The position numbers and the translations under genes are program-made. Shown in pieces: positions 35,896 through 44,032 of a stretch of DNA of 44,032 nucleotides (position 1 is the stretch's first letter; every line of letters begins with the position of its first letter). The notes below the pieces were generated by a model that was not told the origin of the DNA, searched no databases, and saw only the letters and a program-made list of their open reading frames with translations. The DNA is from an uncultured Gammaproteobacteria bacterium (GTDB lineage Bacteria; Pseudomonadota; Gammaproteobacteria; GCA-001735895), in NCBI GenBank assembly GCA_937984095.1, contig CALJYH010000057.1:1-44032 (forward strand), given 5' to 3'.

Positions 35896-36789
35896 GTGAC
35901 CTATTTTAAACAACAACTCGATAAGATCAGAAACGAACCCGGATTCATCGCTGCACTAGATCAAAGCGGCGGCAGTACTCCGAAGGCCCTGGCGAATTAC
36001 GGTGTCGGTGCCGACGCCTACAACAACGACGAGGAAATGTTCGCCGTTGTCCATAAAATGCGCAGCAGGATAATGACCAGTCCCGCGTTTAACGGAAATC
36101 GCATCATGGGTGCCATCCTCTTTGAAAATACCATGGACCGCGAAGTTGAAGGACAAGCAACCGCCGACTACCTGTGGAATGTGAAACATGTGGTTCCATT
36201 TCTGAAGGTTGATAAGGGGCTCGCCGATGAACAGGACGGCGCCCAGGTCATGAAACCAATGCCAGGGCTGGCTGAATTACTGCAAAAAGCGGCTCAAAAG
36301 AACATATTCGGTACCAAGATGCGTTCAGTTATCAAAACCGACAATCCTGTCGGCGTTAACGCAGTAGTTGATCAGCAGTTCGAGATCGGGCGACAAATAC
36401 TAGCCGCCGGGCTGGTGCCGATCATCGAACCCGAAGTCGATATCAACAGTCCGCAAAAAGCGGCTGCCGAGGAATTACTGAAAACAGCGCTGTTAAAACA
36501 TCTGGACCAGCTCGACGAGGACCAACAGGTAATGCTCAAGTTGACCCTGCCTGAACAGAATAATTTTTACGCTACCTGTATAGATCATCCTAACGTCCTG
36601 CAGGTAGTCGCGCTATCCGGCGGTTATTCCCGCGAAGAAGCCAATCAACGACTTGCTCAGCAAAACGGAATGGTTGCAAGCTTCTCACGTGCACTTAGCG
36701 AAGGTTTGAGCGCGCAGCAAAGTGACGATGAGTTCAATAATGTCCTGGATGCTTCGATCGAAAGTATATTCCAGGCATCCAGTACCTGA
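35896..36789 (+). CDS. Class I fructose-bisphosphate aldolase (short form)
   Basis: This Schiff-base aldolase cleaves fructose 1,6-bisphosphate. The 297-aa protein closely follows the staphylococcal-type class I enzyme: FIAALDQSGGSTPKAL, GAILFENTMDREV, PFLKVDKGLA, FGTKMRS, VPIIEPEVDIN, the catalytic lysine region MLKLTLPE (Lys215) and VALSGGYSREEAN. The start is GTG (GTGACCTATTTTAAAC). GAAGAACT upstream gives a modest ribosome-binding site. A class II enzyme may exist elsewhere. The DUF4156 gene follows 26 bp later. Confidence 0.93.
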   Translation: MTYFKQQLDKIRNEPGFIAALDQSGGSTPKALANYGVGADAYNNDEEMFAVVHKMRSRIMTSPAFNGNRIMGAILFENTMDREVEGQATADYLWNVKHVVPFLKVDKGLADEQDGAQVMKPMPGLAELLQKAAQKNIFGTKMRSVIKTDNPVGVNAVVDQQFEIGRQILAAGLVPIIEPEVDINSPQKAAAEELLKTALLKHLDQLDEDQQVMLKLTLPEQNNFYATCIDHPNVLQVVALSGGYSREEANQRLAQQNGMVASFSRALSEGLSAQQSDDEFNNVLDASIESIFQASST

Positions 36790-36815
36790 CCCCAGACAAG
36801 AGAAGATAACCAGAG

Positions 36816-37136
36816 ATGAAGACAAAACTAACCATCATTGCCGCGACAATCCTGCTCAGTGCCTGCTCCACGTTGAAACTAACTACGGGAGGTGAAAAGG
36901 TACGTGTACTCGACCCGAGCGAAGTTGAATCCTGCCGCGAACTTGGCAAGACGAATAACTCGGTAACTGCGAAAGTAATTCTTGAAAGGCCGGAAGACGC
37001 GGTTGCGAAGGAACTGCGTATTATGGCGCGCAATAGCGCTGACCGCATGGGCGGTGACACGATTGTGCCTTTAACCGTGATCGAGGAGGGGCATCAAACC
37101 TTCGTTGTTTACAAGTGCGTTAATCCTGACGGCTAA
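36816..37136 (+). CDS. DUF4156 family lipoprotein
   Basis: The 106-aa protein has a lipobox LLSACS, with Cys at residue 17. It has the DUF4156 pattern: GGEKVRVLDPSEVESCRELGK, ELRIMARNSADRMGGDTIVPL and a closing FVVYKC. Two mature cysteines could pair. It is probably an outer-membrane lipoprotein; its function is unknown. AGAGATG lies before the ATG. A strong hairpin follows the stop. Confidence 0.85.
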   Translation: MKTKLTIIAATILLSACSTLKLTTGGEKVRVLDPSEVESCRELGKTNNSVTAKVILERPEDAVAKELRIMARNSADRMGGDTIVPLTVIEEGHQTFVVYKCVNPDG

Positions 37137-37163
37137 CAACGCTCGCAGAGTTCAGATTCCGTT

Positions 37164-37198
37164 GCTGTTATTACCCGGTCAAACCGGGAAATAACAGC
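37164..37198. terminator. Bidirectional terminator between DUF4156 gene and the HisA-like fusion
   Basis: GCTGTTATTACCCGGT pairs with ACCGGGAAATAACAGC over 16 positions with one A-A mismatch around a CAA loop. It ends 8 bp before the stop of the convergent minus-strand gene. On the plus strand CCGGTTTTATTG follows, a weak T-run. Confidence 0.7.
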
Positions 37199-37206
37199 AT
37201 CCGGTT

Positions 37207-38433
37207 TTATTGATTTTGCACCATCACCCGAGTCGCAAGCGCATGCGATATTTCCGCATGCGTTTTAGTGATTTCGTCACCCGGGGAAAAGTGAATTAAC
37301 TCATCGCACATGGCTTCGAAACGCTGCTGACCCCGCCCCTTGGCGGCCTGGTCAGAGGTTATTCCATAAATATACTTGCCACGCGCCCGGGCATAACCGC
37401 ATTCAAAGCCGGTCCAGGCTTCGGCTTCCACGCCTTCCAGGATTACAATGACGATATCAGCTTTATCGAGTTCATTCTCGTAGCAGGCCTGCAACTCTCG
37501 TTGGGTCATATTCTCGATATCAAGTTCCATGTCATGTTGCGGAATGAGTATCTCCATGTAGGGATTATCTTCGGTAATCATATCGCGTAACGCGAGATTC
37601 CAGACCCTCGCCGCCTGCGAGCTGTTGTAGGCAGCGAGATAGGCTCGCACGCCATGATGAATTCCCATGTTGACGTTATGCGTTATCGATTCAGGCTCCA
37701 GGTTGGTTTCCTTCTCCGCCGCAATCTGCAATGCATCCTTGAGTGCGATTTCGCCTGTTATTAGTGCGTGACTGACAATCGCGCCATTGATATTTGGCAA
37801 ATATCGCTGCCTCGCGATATCGTCGAGCGTTCTCACGGTGCCGCTGGTGTAAACCGGGATCGAGACGTCGTGACTGAGTTGTTCCGTCAGCGCCAGGACT
37901 TCGTCGGTTTCAGAATCCAGCCGTTCTGTGCCCTTGTGTACGATTCCAGCAATTCCCGTCATCTGCAGGTCTCGCACTAAATCCTGAGGCATGAACGCAG
38001 TTTGCGTCTTCCAGCCATCGATCATGACATAGCCGCCGCGAGTGGCGAGATGGACGATTATTCCGCCCGGATGACGACTCGCAGCCTCAACCACCAGTGG
38101 CGAGTCGGTTATCGCGATAGGACCGAGTACAACGCGTGCCGCGCCCGCTTCGAACCAGTCATTGATCTGGGTCAGGGTTCTGATACCACCGGCAACCTGG
38201 ATCGGAACATCGGTTTCATTCAGTAATTCCTTGATCAGCTCGGCGTTATTGGCAGGTTTCGATCTCGCTGCATCGATATCGACTATTTGCAGCATTTGCG
38301 CACCATCAGCGACAAAATTCTGCACCGCTTGCCGTGGCGTTATATCGTGGATAATATCGTCGCCTTCGATAGCGGCGCGGGTTATTACCTTTCCTTCCTG
38401 AATTTGAATCTCTGGTATTATCATCATCGCCAT
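37207..38433 (-). CDS. HisA-like TIM barrel fused to nucleoside 2-deoxyribosyltransferase-like domain
   Basis: The 408-aa protein joins two domains. Residues about 4-240 follow HisA (ProFAR isomerase): MIIPEIQIQEGKV, LQIVDIDAARSK, VPIQVAGGIRTL, AARVVLGPIA. By hand alignment, the HisA catalytic Asp in strand 1 is Gln10, the second Asp (strand 5) is Lys167 in IVHKGT, and the second phosphate loop GG is replaced (SGTVRT). Histidine-pathway activity is doubtful. Residues about 263-405 resemble nucleoside deoxyribosyltransferases: YLAAYNSSQA start, DKADIVIVILEG, and TGFECGYARARGK with putative catalytic Glu344. No his genes are near. GGGGAG precedes the ATG. Confidence 0.75.
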   Translation of the reverse strand: MAMMIIPEIQIQEGKVITRAAIEGDDIIHDITPRQAVQNFVADGAQMLQIVDIDAARSKPANNAELIKELLNETDVPIQVAGGIRTLTQINDWFEAGAARVVLGPIAITDSPLVVEAASRHPGGIIVHLATRGGYVMIDGWKTQTAFMPQDLVRDLQMTGIAGIVHKGTERLDSETDEVLALTEQLSHDVSIPVYTSGTVRTLDDIARQRYLPNINGAIVSHALITGEIALKDALQIAAEKETNLEPESITHNVNMGIHHGVRAYLAAYNSSQAARVWNLALRDMITEDNPYMEILIPQHDMELDIENMTQRELQACYENELDKADIVIVILEGVEAEAWTGFECGYARARGKYIYGITSDQAAKGRGQQRFEAMCDELIHFSPGDEITKTHAEISHALATRVMVQNQ

Positions 38434-38525
38434 TTACTCCCCGGATACATTAGGGCGCATTATACCAAATAGTATTGTCGCGGGGATTAAGATTTCGTGT
38501 CACTTGTTCACATTGGATTATAGGA

Positions 38526-39014
38526 ATGTCGTTAGAAAAACCGGTAAAAGTACTGTTCGTTTGTATGGGCAACATCTGTCGATCGCCGACCGCGCATGGC
38601 GTGTTTCAGTCAAAGGTCGATGCCCTTGGCCTGGGGGAGAAAATACTGGTCGATTCGGCCGGCACCCACAGCTACCACATCGGCAGTGCCCCCGATATGC
38701 GTTCACAGGCTACCGCACAGACCCGGGGCGTTGACCTTGAGGAGCTAAGTGCACGCCGATTTTTAACAGAGGATTTTCTCAAATTTGATTACCTGATCGG
38801 CATGGACCACTCCAATGTGGCCGATATGCTTGCTATCAAACCCGATAACACCGATGCCCGGGTTAATTTAATGCTCGACTATTCGAATAATTTTGCGCAG
38901 CAGGAAATCCCCGATCCCTATTTTGGTAACGATGGCTTTGATCTGGTGTTTGACATGATCGATGATGCCGCAGAAGGATTACTGCGTGAGATTCGTTCGC
39001 AGCATAAAATCTAG
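38526..39014 (+). CDS. Low-molecular-weight protein-tyrosine phosphatase
   Basis: The 162-aa protein has the P-loop C13-x5-R19 (VCMGNICRSPTA), the DSAGTHSYH region and the general-acid motif IPDPYFG near the C-terminus. This is the standard LMW-PTP layout without the arsenate-reductase cysteine relay, although its exact substrate is unknown. The ATG at 38526 (ATAGGAATG) is chosen over the track start, which adds 17 residues. Its stop codon shares the palindrome CTAG with the stop of hflD on the opposite strand. Confidence 0.9.
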   Translation: MSLEKPVKVLFVCMGNICRSPTAHGVFQSKVDALGLGEKILVDSAGTHSYHIGSAPDMRSQATAQTRGVDLEELSARRFLTEDFLKFDYLIGMDHSNVADMLAIKPDNTDARVNLMLDYSNNFAQQEIPDPYFGNDGFDLVFDMIDDAAEGLLREIRSQHKI

Positions 39015-39631
39015 CTGGGATTTAAAAAATGTCCGGCAGCACTAATGTATTTTTTACGCGACCAGAACAGGGTCCACTTATTACCGCCCAGTTGTTGCCA
39101 CAATACCGCCGCGCGTATTCCGGCCAGCAGTAAGACCCTGATCCTGGCGGCATTGTCGCTATTGCGCAGATAATTTTGTTCGCCTCGCACGATGATCCGT
39201 GGGCTCAGTGAACTGATACAATCCTGATACAGGCCGTCGATCTTGTTGATAACACTGCTGCGGCTCATATTAAAATCACTGGCATTGCTTTCAATGTTGC
39301 GCAAACCCTGAAGCAACTCGCTCGACAGATTTTGATCGCGTAGAACCTGAACCGCAATTTTCAATATCGATAACAGGTAATAAGCGATGTTTTTACCGGG
39401 CAATCGGTTTTCGCCACCGAGATAGTCGCTGAGCGCCTCAAAACCTCGCGCGAGCCTAGCAATGTTGCCCAATGCCTGTTCCGTCGTCTCGGCATCAATG
39501 GTAAACAGGCTATCAAAACAGCAATCGAACGAATCGGAGTCGCAACTTCCATGAAGCGCAATTTCATCTACGAGGACAGCCGCCTGAAACATTCCCGCCA
39601 GTGCCAGGGTCTGATTTTCAAGCCGTGTCAC
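39011..39631 (-). CDS. hflD: High-frequency lysogenization protein HflD homolog
   Basis: HflD is a membrane-peripheral all-helical protein that in E. coli opposes lambda CII; its host role is unclear. The 206-aa product matches the family, with [18 protein letters not shown] at the N-terminus and [26 protein letters not shown] near the C-terminus. The GTG at 39631 overlaps the mnmA stop as GTGA and starts directly before the conserved region. The mnmA-hflD pair is a conserved gammaproteobacterial arrangement. Confidence 0.9.
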   Translation of the reverse strand: MTRLENQTLALAGMFQAAVLVDEIALHGSCDSDSFDCCFDSLFTIDAETTEQALGNIARLARGFEALSDYLGGENRLPGKNIAYYLLSILKIAVQVLRDQNLSSELLQGLRNIESNASDFNMSRSSVINKIDGLYQDCISSLSPRIIVRGEQNYLRNSDNAARIRVLLLAGIRAAVLWQQLGGNKWTLFWSRKKYISAAGHFLNPS

Positions 39632-40728
39632 GAGTTGTAAGCTCCCTCGATGGTGCCACCACCCAGGCATTGCTGCCCGCTATACAAAACCAGCGCCTGA
39701 CCCGGAGTAATCGCACGCTGTGGCTCAGAAAATTCAATAGTTGCAGTATCGCCTTCAGAGTCGATGATCCGGCAAGGGGTATCCTGTTGCCGATAACGGA
39801 TCTTGGCACTGCATTCTTCGGGCGATTTATTTGAGGTTTCTGAAATCCAGTGCAAATCGGTGATGCCGCATTTAGAGTGAAACAAAACCGGATTATCCAC
39901 TCCCTGGGCAACAACCAGTTGATTTTTATCCAGCTCTTTATCGACCACGTACCAGGGCTCGTCACTGCCCGATTCGATTCCGCCAATGCCGAGTCCCTGG
40001 CGTTGCCCGATGGTGTAGTACATCAGGCCACTGTGCTCACCAATCCGGGTACCATCGGTGGTAACAATATCACCCGGTTGGGCTGGAATAAAACGTTGCA
40101 GGAAATCCCTGAACTTGCGCTCGCCAATAAAACAGATCCCGGTACTGTCTTTTTTCGCATGCACGATAAACTGCTGCTGCTTAGCGATTGCCCGCACCTC
40201 CGACTTGTCCAGCTCTCCTATCGGAAATAGTGCATGTGCAAGCTGATGTTGGTTTAAGGCGTAAAGAAAATAGGACTGATCCTTATTTTCGTCCACGCCA
40301 CGCAGCAACTCGAAACTACCATCGTACTGGCGCGTGCGCACATAGTGACCGGTTGCGATACGTTGCGCACCGAGCACCCGCGCATGATCCAGGAACGCCT
40401 TGAACTTAATTTCTCGGTTGCACATGATGTCAGGATTCGGGGTACGTCCAATTCGGTATTCATTCAGAAAATGCTCGAATACATTATCCCAGTACTCGCC
40501 AGAGAAATTAACCGTGTGCAATTTTATACCAAGACGATCGCAAACCTGTTGCGCATCAGCCAGATCGACGCTTGCCGAACAGTATTCCTCGGTGTCGTCT
40601 TCCTCCCAGTTTTTCATGAACAGGCCTTCGACCTGGTATCCCTGCTGTAACAGCAGATAAGCAGAAACCGATGAATCAACACCACCAGACATGCCGACAA
40701 TGATTTTTTCTGGAGAGGCCGTGCTCAT
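39628..40728 (-). CDS. mnmA: tRNA-specific 2-thiouridylase MnmA
   Basis: MnmA adds sulfur at position 2 of U34 in tRNA-Lys, -Glu and -Gln, receiving sulfur from a Tus-type relay. The ATG at 40728 gives 366 aa. The PP-loop is GMSGGVDSS, followed by GLFMKNWEE. The catalytic cysteine pair is Cys103 ([12 protein letters not shown]) and Cys199 ([10 protein letters not shown]), matching the E. coli C102/C199 arrangement. The track ORF adds 48 residues that overlap the upstream gene and look non-native. Confidence 0.96.
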   Translation of the reverse strand: MSTASPEKIIVGMSGGVDSSVSAYLLLQQGYQVEGLFMKNWEEDDTEEYCSASVDLADAQQVCDRLGIKLHTVNFSGEYWDNVFEHFLNEYRIGRTPNPDIMCNREIKFKAFLDHARVLGAQRIATGHYVRTRQYDGSFELLRGVDENKDQSYFLYALNQHQLAHALFPIGELDKSEVRAIAKQQQFIVHAKKDSTGICFIGERKFRDFLQRFIPAQPGDIVTTDGTRIGEHSGLMYYTIGQRQGLGIGGIESGSDEPWYVVDKELDKNQLVVAQGVDNPVLFHSKCGITDLHWISETSNKSPEECSAKIRYRQQDTPCRIIDSEGDTATIEFSEPQRAITPGQALVLYSGQQCLGGGTIEGAYNS

Positions 40729-40735
40729 GTCTGAT

Positions 40736-41308
40736 TCAGTTGGCGGCAAGTTCCGGATTGAAGGCGGCCGGGAATTCCCGTTTGCGTTGCCAGTCTTTGA
40801 GCGGTTGAATGTAGGGCAATTCACCGTTATCGCGGTACCAGGAGTCAACCGCGAATCTCTCGTTGCTGTCAATTTCGACTATCGTCGCAGTCCAGTGTGT
40901 CAGAAACCATACAATACGGCGGTCCTTAAGATCGACGCGATGCCACTTCAACAGTTCGAGATCTTCTAGCGCCCGCAGGTACTGAAAGGTGTTGGTTGAT
41001 TCATCGATACAGTCCATCTGACCGAAAATATCAGACCCGGGGTAATTTCCCGCTTTATCAAGATAGGCACCGGATAGTTCGCCACTGATACGCTCCATGG
41101 TTGCAACAGCACGCCTGATCGCCTGTTTTTCCGAGTAGCTGTCGACAACGCCTGTCGCAAATATGGCCCTGACCTGGTTCCAGTGCGCGTCGTTGTAGTG
41201 AATTTCCTGGGTTGTCTTGCAACCGAAGTCATAGCATTGCACGAAGTAGGGCGCGGCGACCGTGGGAGTCGTCACCACGAGTAAAAACAAAATTCGTAGA
41301 GCTAACAT
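40736..41308 (-). CDS. Exported conserved protein of unknown function
   Basis: The 190-aa protein has a signal peptide ([20 protein letters not shown]). The mature part has cysteines in [29 protein letters not shown] and a closing [23 protein letters not shown]. It looks like a soluble periplasmic protein, and I do not know its function. It is transcribed between nudJ and mnmA, 7 bp before mnmA, so cotranscription with mnmA-hflD is likely. Confidence 0.8.
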   Translation of the reverse strand: MLALRILFLLVVTTPTVAAPYFVQCYDFGCKTTQEIHYNDAHWNQVRAIFATGVVDSYSEKQAIRRAVATMERISGELSGAYLDKAGNYPGSDIFGQMDCIDESTNTFQYLRALEDLELLKWHRVDLKDRRIVWFLTHWTATIVEIDSNERFAVDSWYRDNGELPYIQPLKDWQRKREFPAAFNPELAAN

Positions 41309-41310
41309 GT

Positions 41311-41769
41311 TTATGCAAATACCTTACTAAAAATGTCCAGTGGATAACCGGGTCCATCACGAAAATCCTCGATGCACTGCAGAACCATTGGACTGCGATG
41401 TTGTGCACGGCAGGCCAGGACCTCGTCGTAACTCAGCCACTCCGCGGCAATAATACCCTGATCCAGTTCACCTTCAACCTGCTCGCCTACATTACCGCGA
41501 AACAAAAACCGGAGATAGGTTTTATCCTTCTCCGGATTTGGACGAAATCGGTAAACCCCTTGCAAGGACTGCGGCGTAAATGGATAACGGGTTTCTTCCA
41601 GGGTTTCACGAATCACCGCCTCGATCAGGGTTTCACCGGGATCCAGATGACCGGCAGGTTGATTATAGACAATTCGACCATTGGCGCTCTCCCTGACCAA
41701 CAGGTACTTGCCATCGCGTTCACAGATCGAGGCAACGGTGGTGTGGGGTTTCCAGACGTTATTATCCAA
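41311..41769 (-). CDS. nudJ: NudJ-type Nudix phosphatase
   Basis: NudJ hydrolyses nucleoside di- and triphosphates and the thiamine precursor HMP-PP. The protein matches NudJ: WKPHTTVASI at the start, NQPAGHLDPGET, and the Nudix box GHLDPGETLIEAVIRETLEET, in which the final Gly of the consensus is Arg (EETRY). TTG at 41769 (152 aa) is chosen because GGAG lies upstream and the ATG at 41808 lies inside the preceding gene; the start remains uncertain. It overlaps the MBL gene by 8 bp. Confidence 0.85.
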   Translation of the reverse strand: MDNNVWKPHTTVASICERDGKYLLVRESANGRIVYNQPAGHLDPGETLIEAVIRETLEETRYPFTPQSLQGVYRFRPNPEKDKTYLRFLFRGNVGEQVEGELDQGIIAAEWLSYDEVLACRAQHRSPMVLQCIEDFRDGPGYPLDIFSKVFA

Positions 41770-42700
41770 TTTGTGTATTTCTCCACCAGTACGCGAGACC
41801 CTGGGCATTGAGCCTGATATCGGTTTTTAGAACGCGCGCTATCTCGCCGTTGGTATCTGCACCATCCAGTCCGTTTAGGATCATTTCGCCAAGCGCTGCT
41901 TCAAAGTCTTTATCAGCACCCGGCAGTGCTGGATTCTCCTGTTCACAAAGGCCGACGTAAGCGTCGATCCAGCGATGAAAACTCGCTACCTGTGCCGTCG
42001 GATTTTTGAATTCCCCGTAATGGGTCAGGTACAGTTTTGTCGGGTTGAAACTCATGATACGCGTCACGGACTCGTGTAGCGGCTGCGGATCAAACTGGGT
42101 CGGTGGGGTAGTCGGAACCAGTCCCCGGTCGAATTGTTTCATCGCAGCGTAACTGATCCCGAAAGTATCCCCGGTAAAGACACCGTCGCTGACCTTGTCG
42201 TAAATACAAAAATGATGACGTGCATGGCCCGGTGTATCAATAAATACCAGTTCACGCTTGCTTAACTCGAAACAGGCCAGATCCTCGGCAATAATAATGC
42301 GATCCTCGGCGATCGGTTCGATAGTCCCATAGAGTTGTTTGAATTTTTCTTCGCCGTAGACACCAATCGTTCCCGCGATCAGTTTTTGTGGATCGATCAT
42401 ATGAACGGCACCACGCGGATGGATGATCAGGCTGGCCTCCCTGAAATGTCTTATCATTTCACTGGCACCACCCGCATGATCCAGATGCACATGGGTCGGA
42501 ATCACATATTTGACCTGGGATTTGGCGATGTTCAATGCTTCCAGGGTAGCCAACACGTTACTAACCGAGTGATAGGTGCCAGTTTCAATAATGGCAACTT
42601 CATCACCTTCCCTAAGCAGGTAAATTGAAGCTACCTGGGGGTGAACATAAAGTGCATCAACGCAATAGATGCCATGCTCTAGAGCAGCATATTCGGCCAT
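41762..42700 (-). CDS. MBL-fold metallohydrolase
   Basis: The 312-aa protein has the metallo-beta-lactamase motif THVHLDHAGG (metal-binding HxHxDH), the later metal ligands in DTPGHARHH, the bridging Asp in FTGDTFG, and the LTHYGEF motif. Its substrate is unknown; glyoxalase II or lactonase-like activity are possibilities. Its start lies 3 bp after the ppsA stop, and it overlaps nudJ, forming a tight minus-strand operon. Confidence 0.9.
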   Translation of the reverse strand: MAEYAALEHGIYCVDALYVHPQVASIYLLREGDEVAIIETGTYHSVSNVLATLEALNIAKSQVKYVIPTHVHLDHAGGASEMIRHFREASLIIHPRGAVHMIDPQKLIAGTIGVYGEEKFKQLYGTIEPIAEDRIIIAEDLACFELSKRELVFIDTPGHARHHFCIYDKVSDGVFTGDTFGISYAAMKQFDRGLVPTTPPTQFDPQPLHESVTRIMSFNPTKLYLTHYGEFKNPTAQVASFHRWIDAYVGLCEQENPALPGADKDFEAALGEMILNGLDGADTNGEIARVLKTDIRLNAQGLAYWWRNTQIG

Positions 42701-42703
42701 AAA

Positions 42704-44032
42704 TCAGTCAGACTTGCAGTGCTCTGCCATGAACAACCAGGTTTCGATAACGGAATCAGGATTGAGTGATATACTGGTTATTCCCTGTTCCAGCAACCAT
42801 TCCGCAAGTTCCGGATGATCCGAAGGGCCCTGGCCACAGATTCCGACATACTTACCCGCCGCCTTGCAGGCCTCAATAGCCTGTTGCAACAATTTCATTA
42901 CCGCGGGATCACGTTCGTCAAAGCCATCCGCTACCAGGCCAGAGTCACGGTCGAGGCCAAGCGTCAATTGTGTCAAATCATTCGATCCGATTGAAAAACC
43001 GTCAAAGTATTCCAGGAACTCCTCAGCAAGAATGACGTTCGAAGGAATCTCGCACATCATAATGACCCTGAAATCATCGACCCCGCGCTCAAGGTCATTT
43101 TCACGCAGCAACTCATGCACAGCCTTGGCTTCCTTAAGCGTACGTACGAACGGAATCATGATTTCCAGGTTCTTCAGATTCATATCGTTGCGGACACGTT
43201 TTATCGCCTCGCACTCGAGTTCGAAACTGGGTTTGAAGTTATCACTGATATAACGCGAGGCTCCACGGAAACCCAGCATGGGGTTTTCTTCATGTGGTTC
43301 GAAAATATCGCCGCCCAGCAGATGCGCGTATTCATTTGATTTGAAGTCGGACATGCGTACGATGACCCGCTCCGGTGCAAACGCCGCCGCCAGGGTTGCG
43401 ATTCCCTCGCTCAATTTATCGACATAATATTCTACCGGACCGTCATACCCGCTAATACGCTGCTGTATGGCCTGCTGCAACTCGCTGTCCATACTGTCAA
43501 ATTCGAGTAATGCCCGGGGATGGATGCCGATGCTGTTACTGATGATAAATTCGAGTCGAGCCAGCCCGATCCCCGAATGCGGTAACCTGGAAAAACTGAA
43601 GGCGCGTTCCGGGTTGCCGACATTCATCGACACCTTGACCGGGATTTTCGGCATCTTCGATAACTCGTGCTGTTGGTAGTCGAATTCCAGTAATCCCGAA
43701 TATGCATAACCGGTATCACCCTCGGCGCAGGTTACCGTGACATCGCTGTGGTGCGGAATATCCTCGGTACAGCTGCCGGTACCGACCAGCGCGGGAATAC
43801 CCAGTTCGCGCGCAATAATGGCAGCATGGCAGGTGCGCCCACCTCGATTGGTGACAATCGCGGCGGCCTTTTTCATAATCGGTTCCCAGTCAGGATCGGT
43901 CATATCGGTCACCAGAACATCTCCGGTCTCGATCTGGTCCATCTGCGACAGGTCGTTTATCACCTTCGCCTGACCCTGGCCGATACGATTACCGACTGCG
44001 CGTCCGCTCACCAGCACATCCGATTGCTGCTT
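42704..44032 (-). CDS. ppsA: Phosphoenolpyruvate synthase, C-terminal part (cut by window edge)
   Basis: PpsA makes phosphoenolpyruvate from pyruvate and ATP for gluconeogenesis. About 442 residues are visible, beginning [14 protein letters not shown], so the N-terminal ATP-binding domain is outside the window. The phosphohistidine domain has [21 protein letters not shown] (the swivelling His), and the PEP/pyruvate TIM barrel has [34 protein letters not shown] and [12 protein letters not shown]. The adjacent ppsR is not seen in this window. The 3' end is 3 bp from the MBL gene. Confidence 0.96.
   Translation of the reverse strand, partial: KQQSDVLVSGRAVGNRIGQGQAKVINDLSQMDQIETGDVLVTDMTDPDWEPIMKKAAAIVTNRGGRTCHAAIIARELGIPALVGTGSCTEDIPHHSDVTVTCAEGDTGYAYSGLLEFDYQQHELSKMPKIPVKVSMNVGNPERAFSFSRLPHSGIGLARLEFIISNSIGIHPRALLEFDSMDSELQQAIQQRISGYDGPVEYYVDKLSEGIATLAAAFAPERVIVRMSDFKSNEYAHLLGGDIFEPHEENPMLGFRGASRYISDNFKPSFELECEAIKRVRNDMNLKNLEIMIPFVRTLKEAKAVHELLRENDLERGVDDFRVIMMCEIPSNVILAEEFLEYFDGFSIGSNDLTQLTLGLDRDSGLVADGFDERDPAVMKLLQQAIEACKAAGKYVGICGQGPSDHPELAEWLLEQGITSISLNPDSVIETWLFMAEHCKSD

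Overview
The window reads as chromosome of a gammaproteobacterium that I cannot name. The evidence is conserved gene order: a partial queG; rne divergent from rluC; maf/yceF and yceD-rpmF-plsX-fabH; a GacA/UvrY-type regulator, uvrC and pgsA followed by tRNA genes; and mnmA-hflD. Base composition looks moderate, near half G+C by eye. Most genes are housekeeping, closely packed, and often coupled by ATGA or GTGA overlaps.

Layout. 1-3.1 kb: queG (minus, cut by the window edge), then crcB, serS, a DUF4124 protein and a Skp/OmpH-like chaperone, ending in a hairpin shared with convergent rne. 3.1-8.6 kb: rne, rluC, sppA and maf/yceF. 8.7-11.6 kb: yceD-rpmF-plsX-fabH, with an intrinsic terminator just before plsX and no fabD/fabG/acpP after fabH. 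11.6-15.7 kb: uvrY, a family 5 type uracil-DNA glycosylase, uvrC, pgsA and tRNA-Gly, tRNA-Cys and tRNA-Leu. 15.7-17.8 kb: a sparse, AT-richer stretch with small or unknown ORFs next to tRNA-Leu, the best candidate for accessory DNA. 17.8-25.8 kb: loosely packed accessory metabolism, namely an exported asparaginase-like Ntn hydrolase with an internal extra domain, a lone cyclic-nucleotide-binding domain protein, a fused 5-oxoprolinase, ArsC, a divergent CsrA and a DUF2889 protein. 25.8-31.6 kb: an EamA transporter, an agmatinase-like ureohydrolase, a deformylase overlapping a short formyltransferase, two coupled small ORFs, bioA, a lipoprotein and a 35-aa acidic protein missing from the ORF track. 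31.7-37.2 kb: fumC, slt, a GST, class I FBP aldolase and a DUF4156 lipoprotein. 37.2-44 kb: a HisA-like/deoxyribosyltransferase fusion, a low-molecular-weight phosphatase, and a tight minus-strand run ppsA, MBL hydrolase, nudJ, exported protein, mnmA, hflD.

The most unusual item is the fusion at 37.2-38.4 kb. Its HisA-like half lacks both catalytic aspartates by hand alignment, keeps a phosphate-binding motif, and is joined to a nucleoside 2-deoxyribosyltransferase-like domain with no histidine genes nearby. Next in interest are a CsrA-family protein that lost the usual RNA-binding residues of strand 1, the Ntn hydrolase with a beta-rich insertion just before its nucleophile, a def/formyltransferase pair lacking the Fmt C-terminal domain, and the putative attenuator between rpmF and plsX. 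I found no CRISPR array, intact transposase, prophage or rRNA. All family calls come from recognising motifs by eye; no database search was run.
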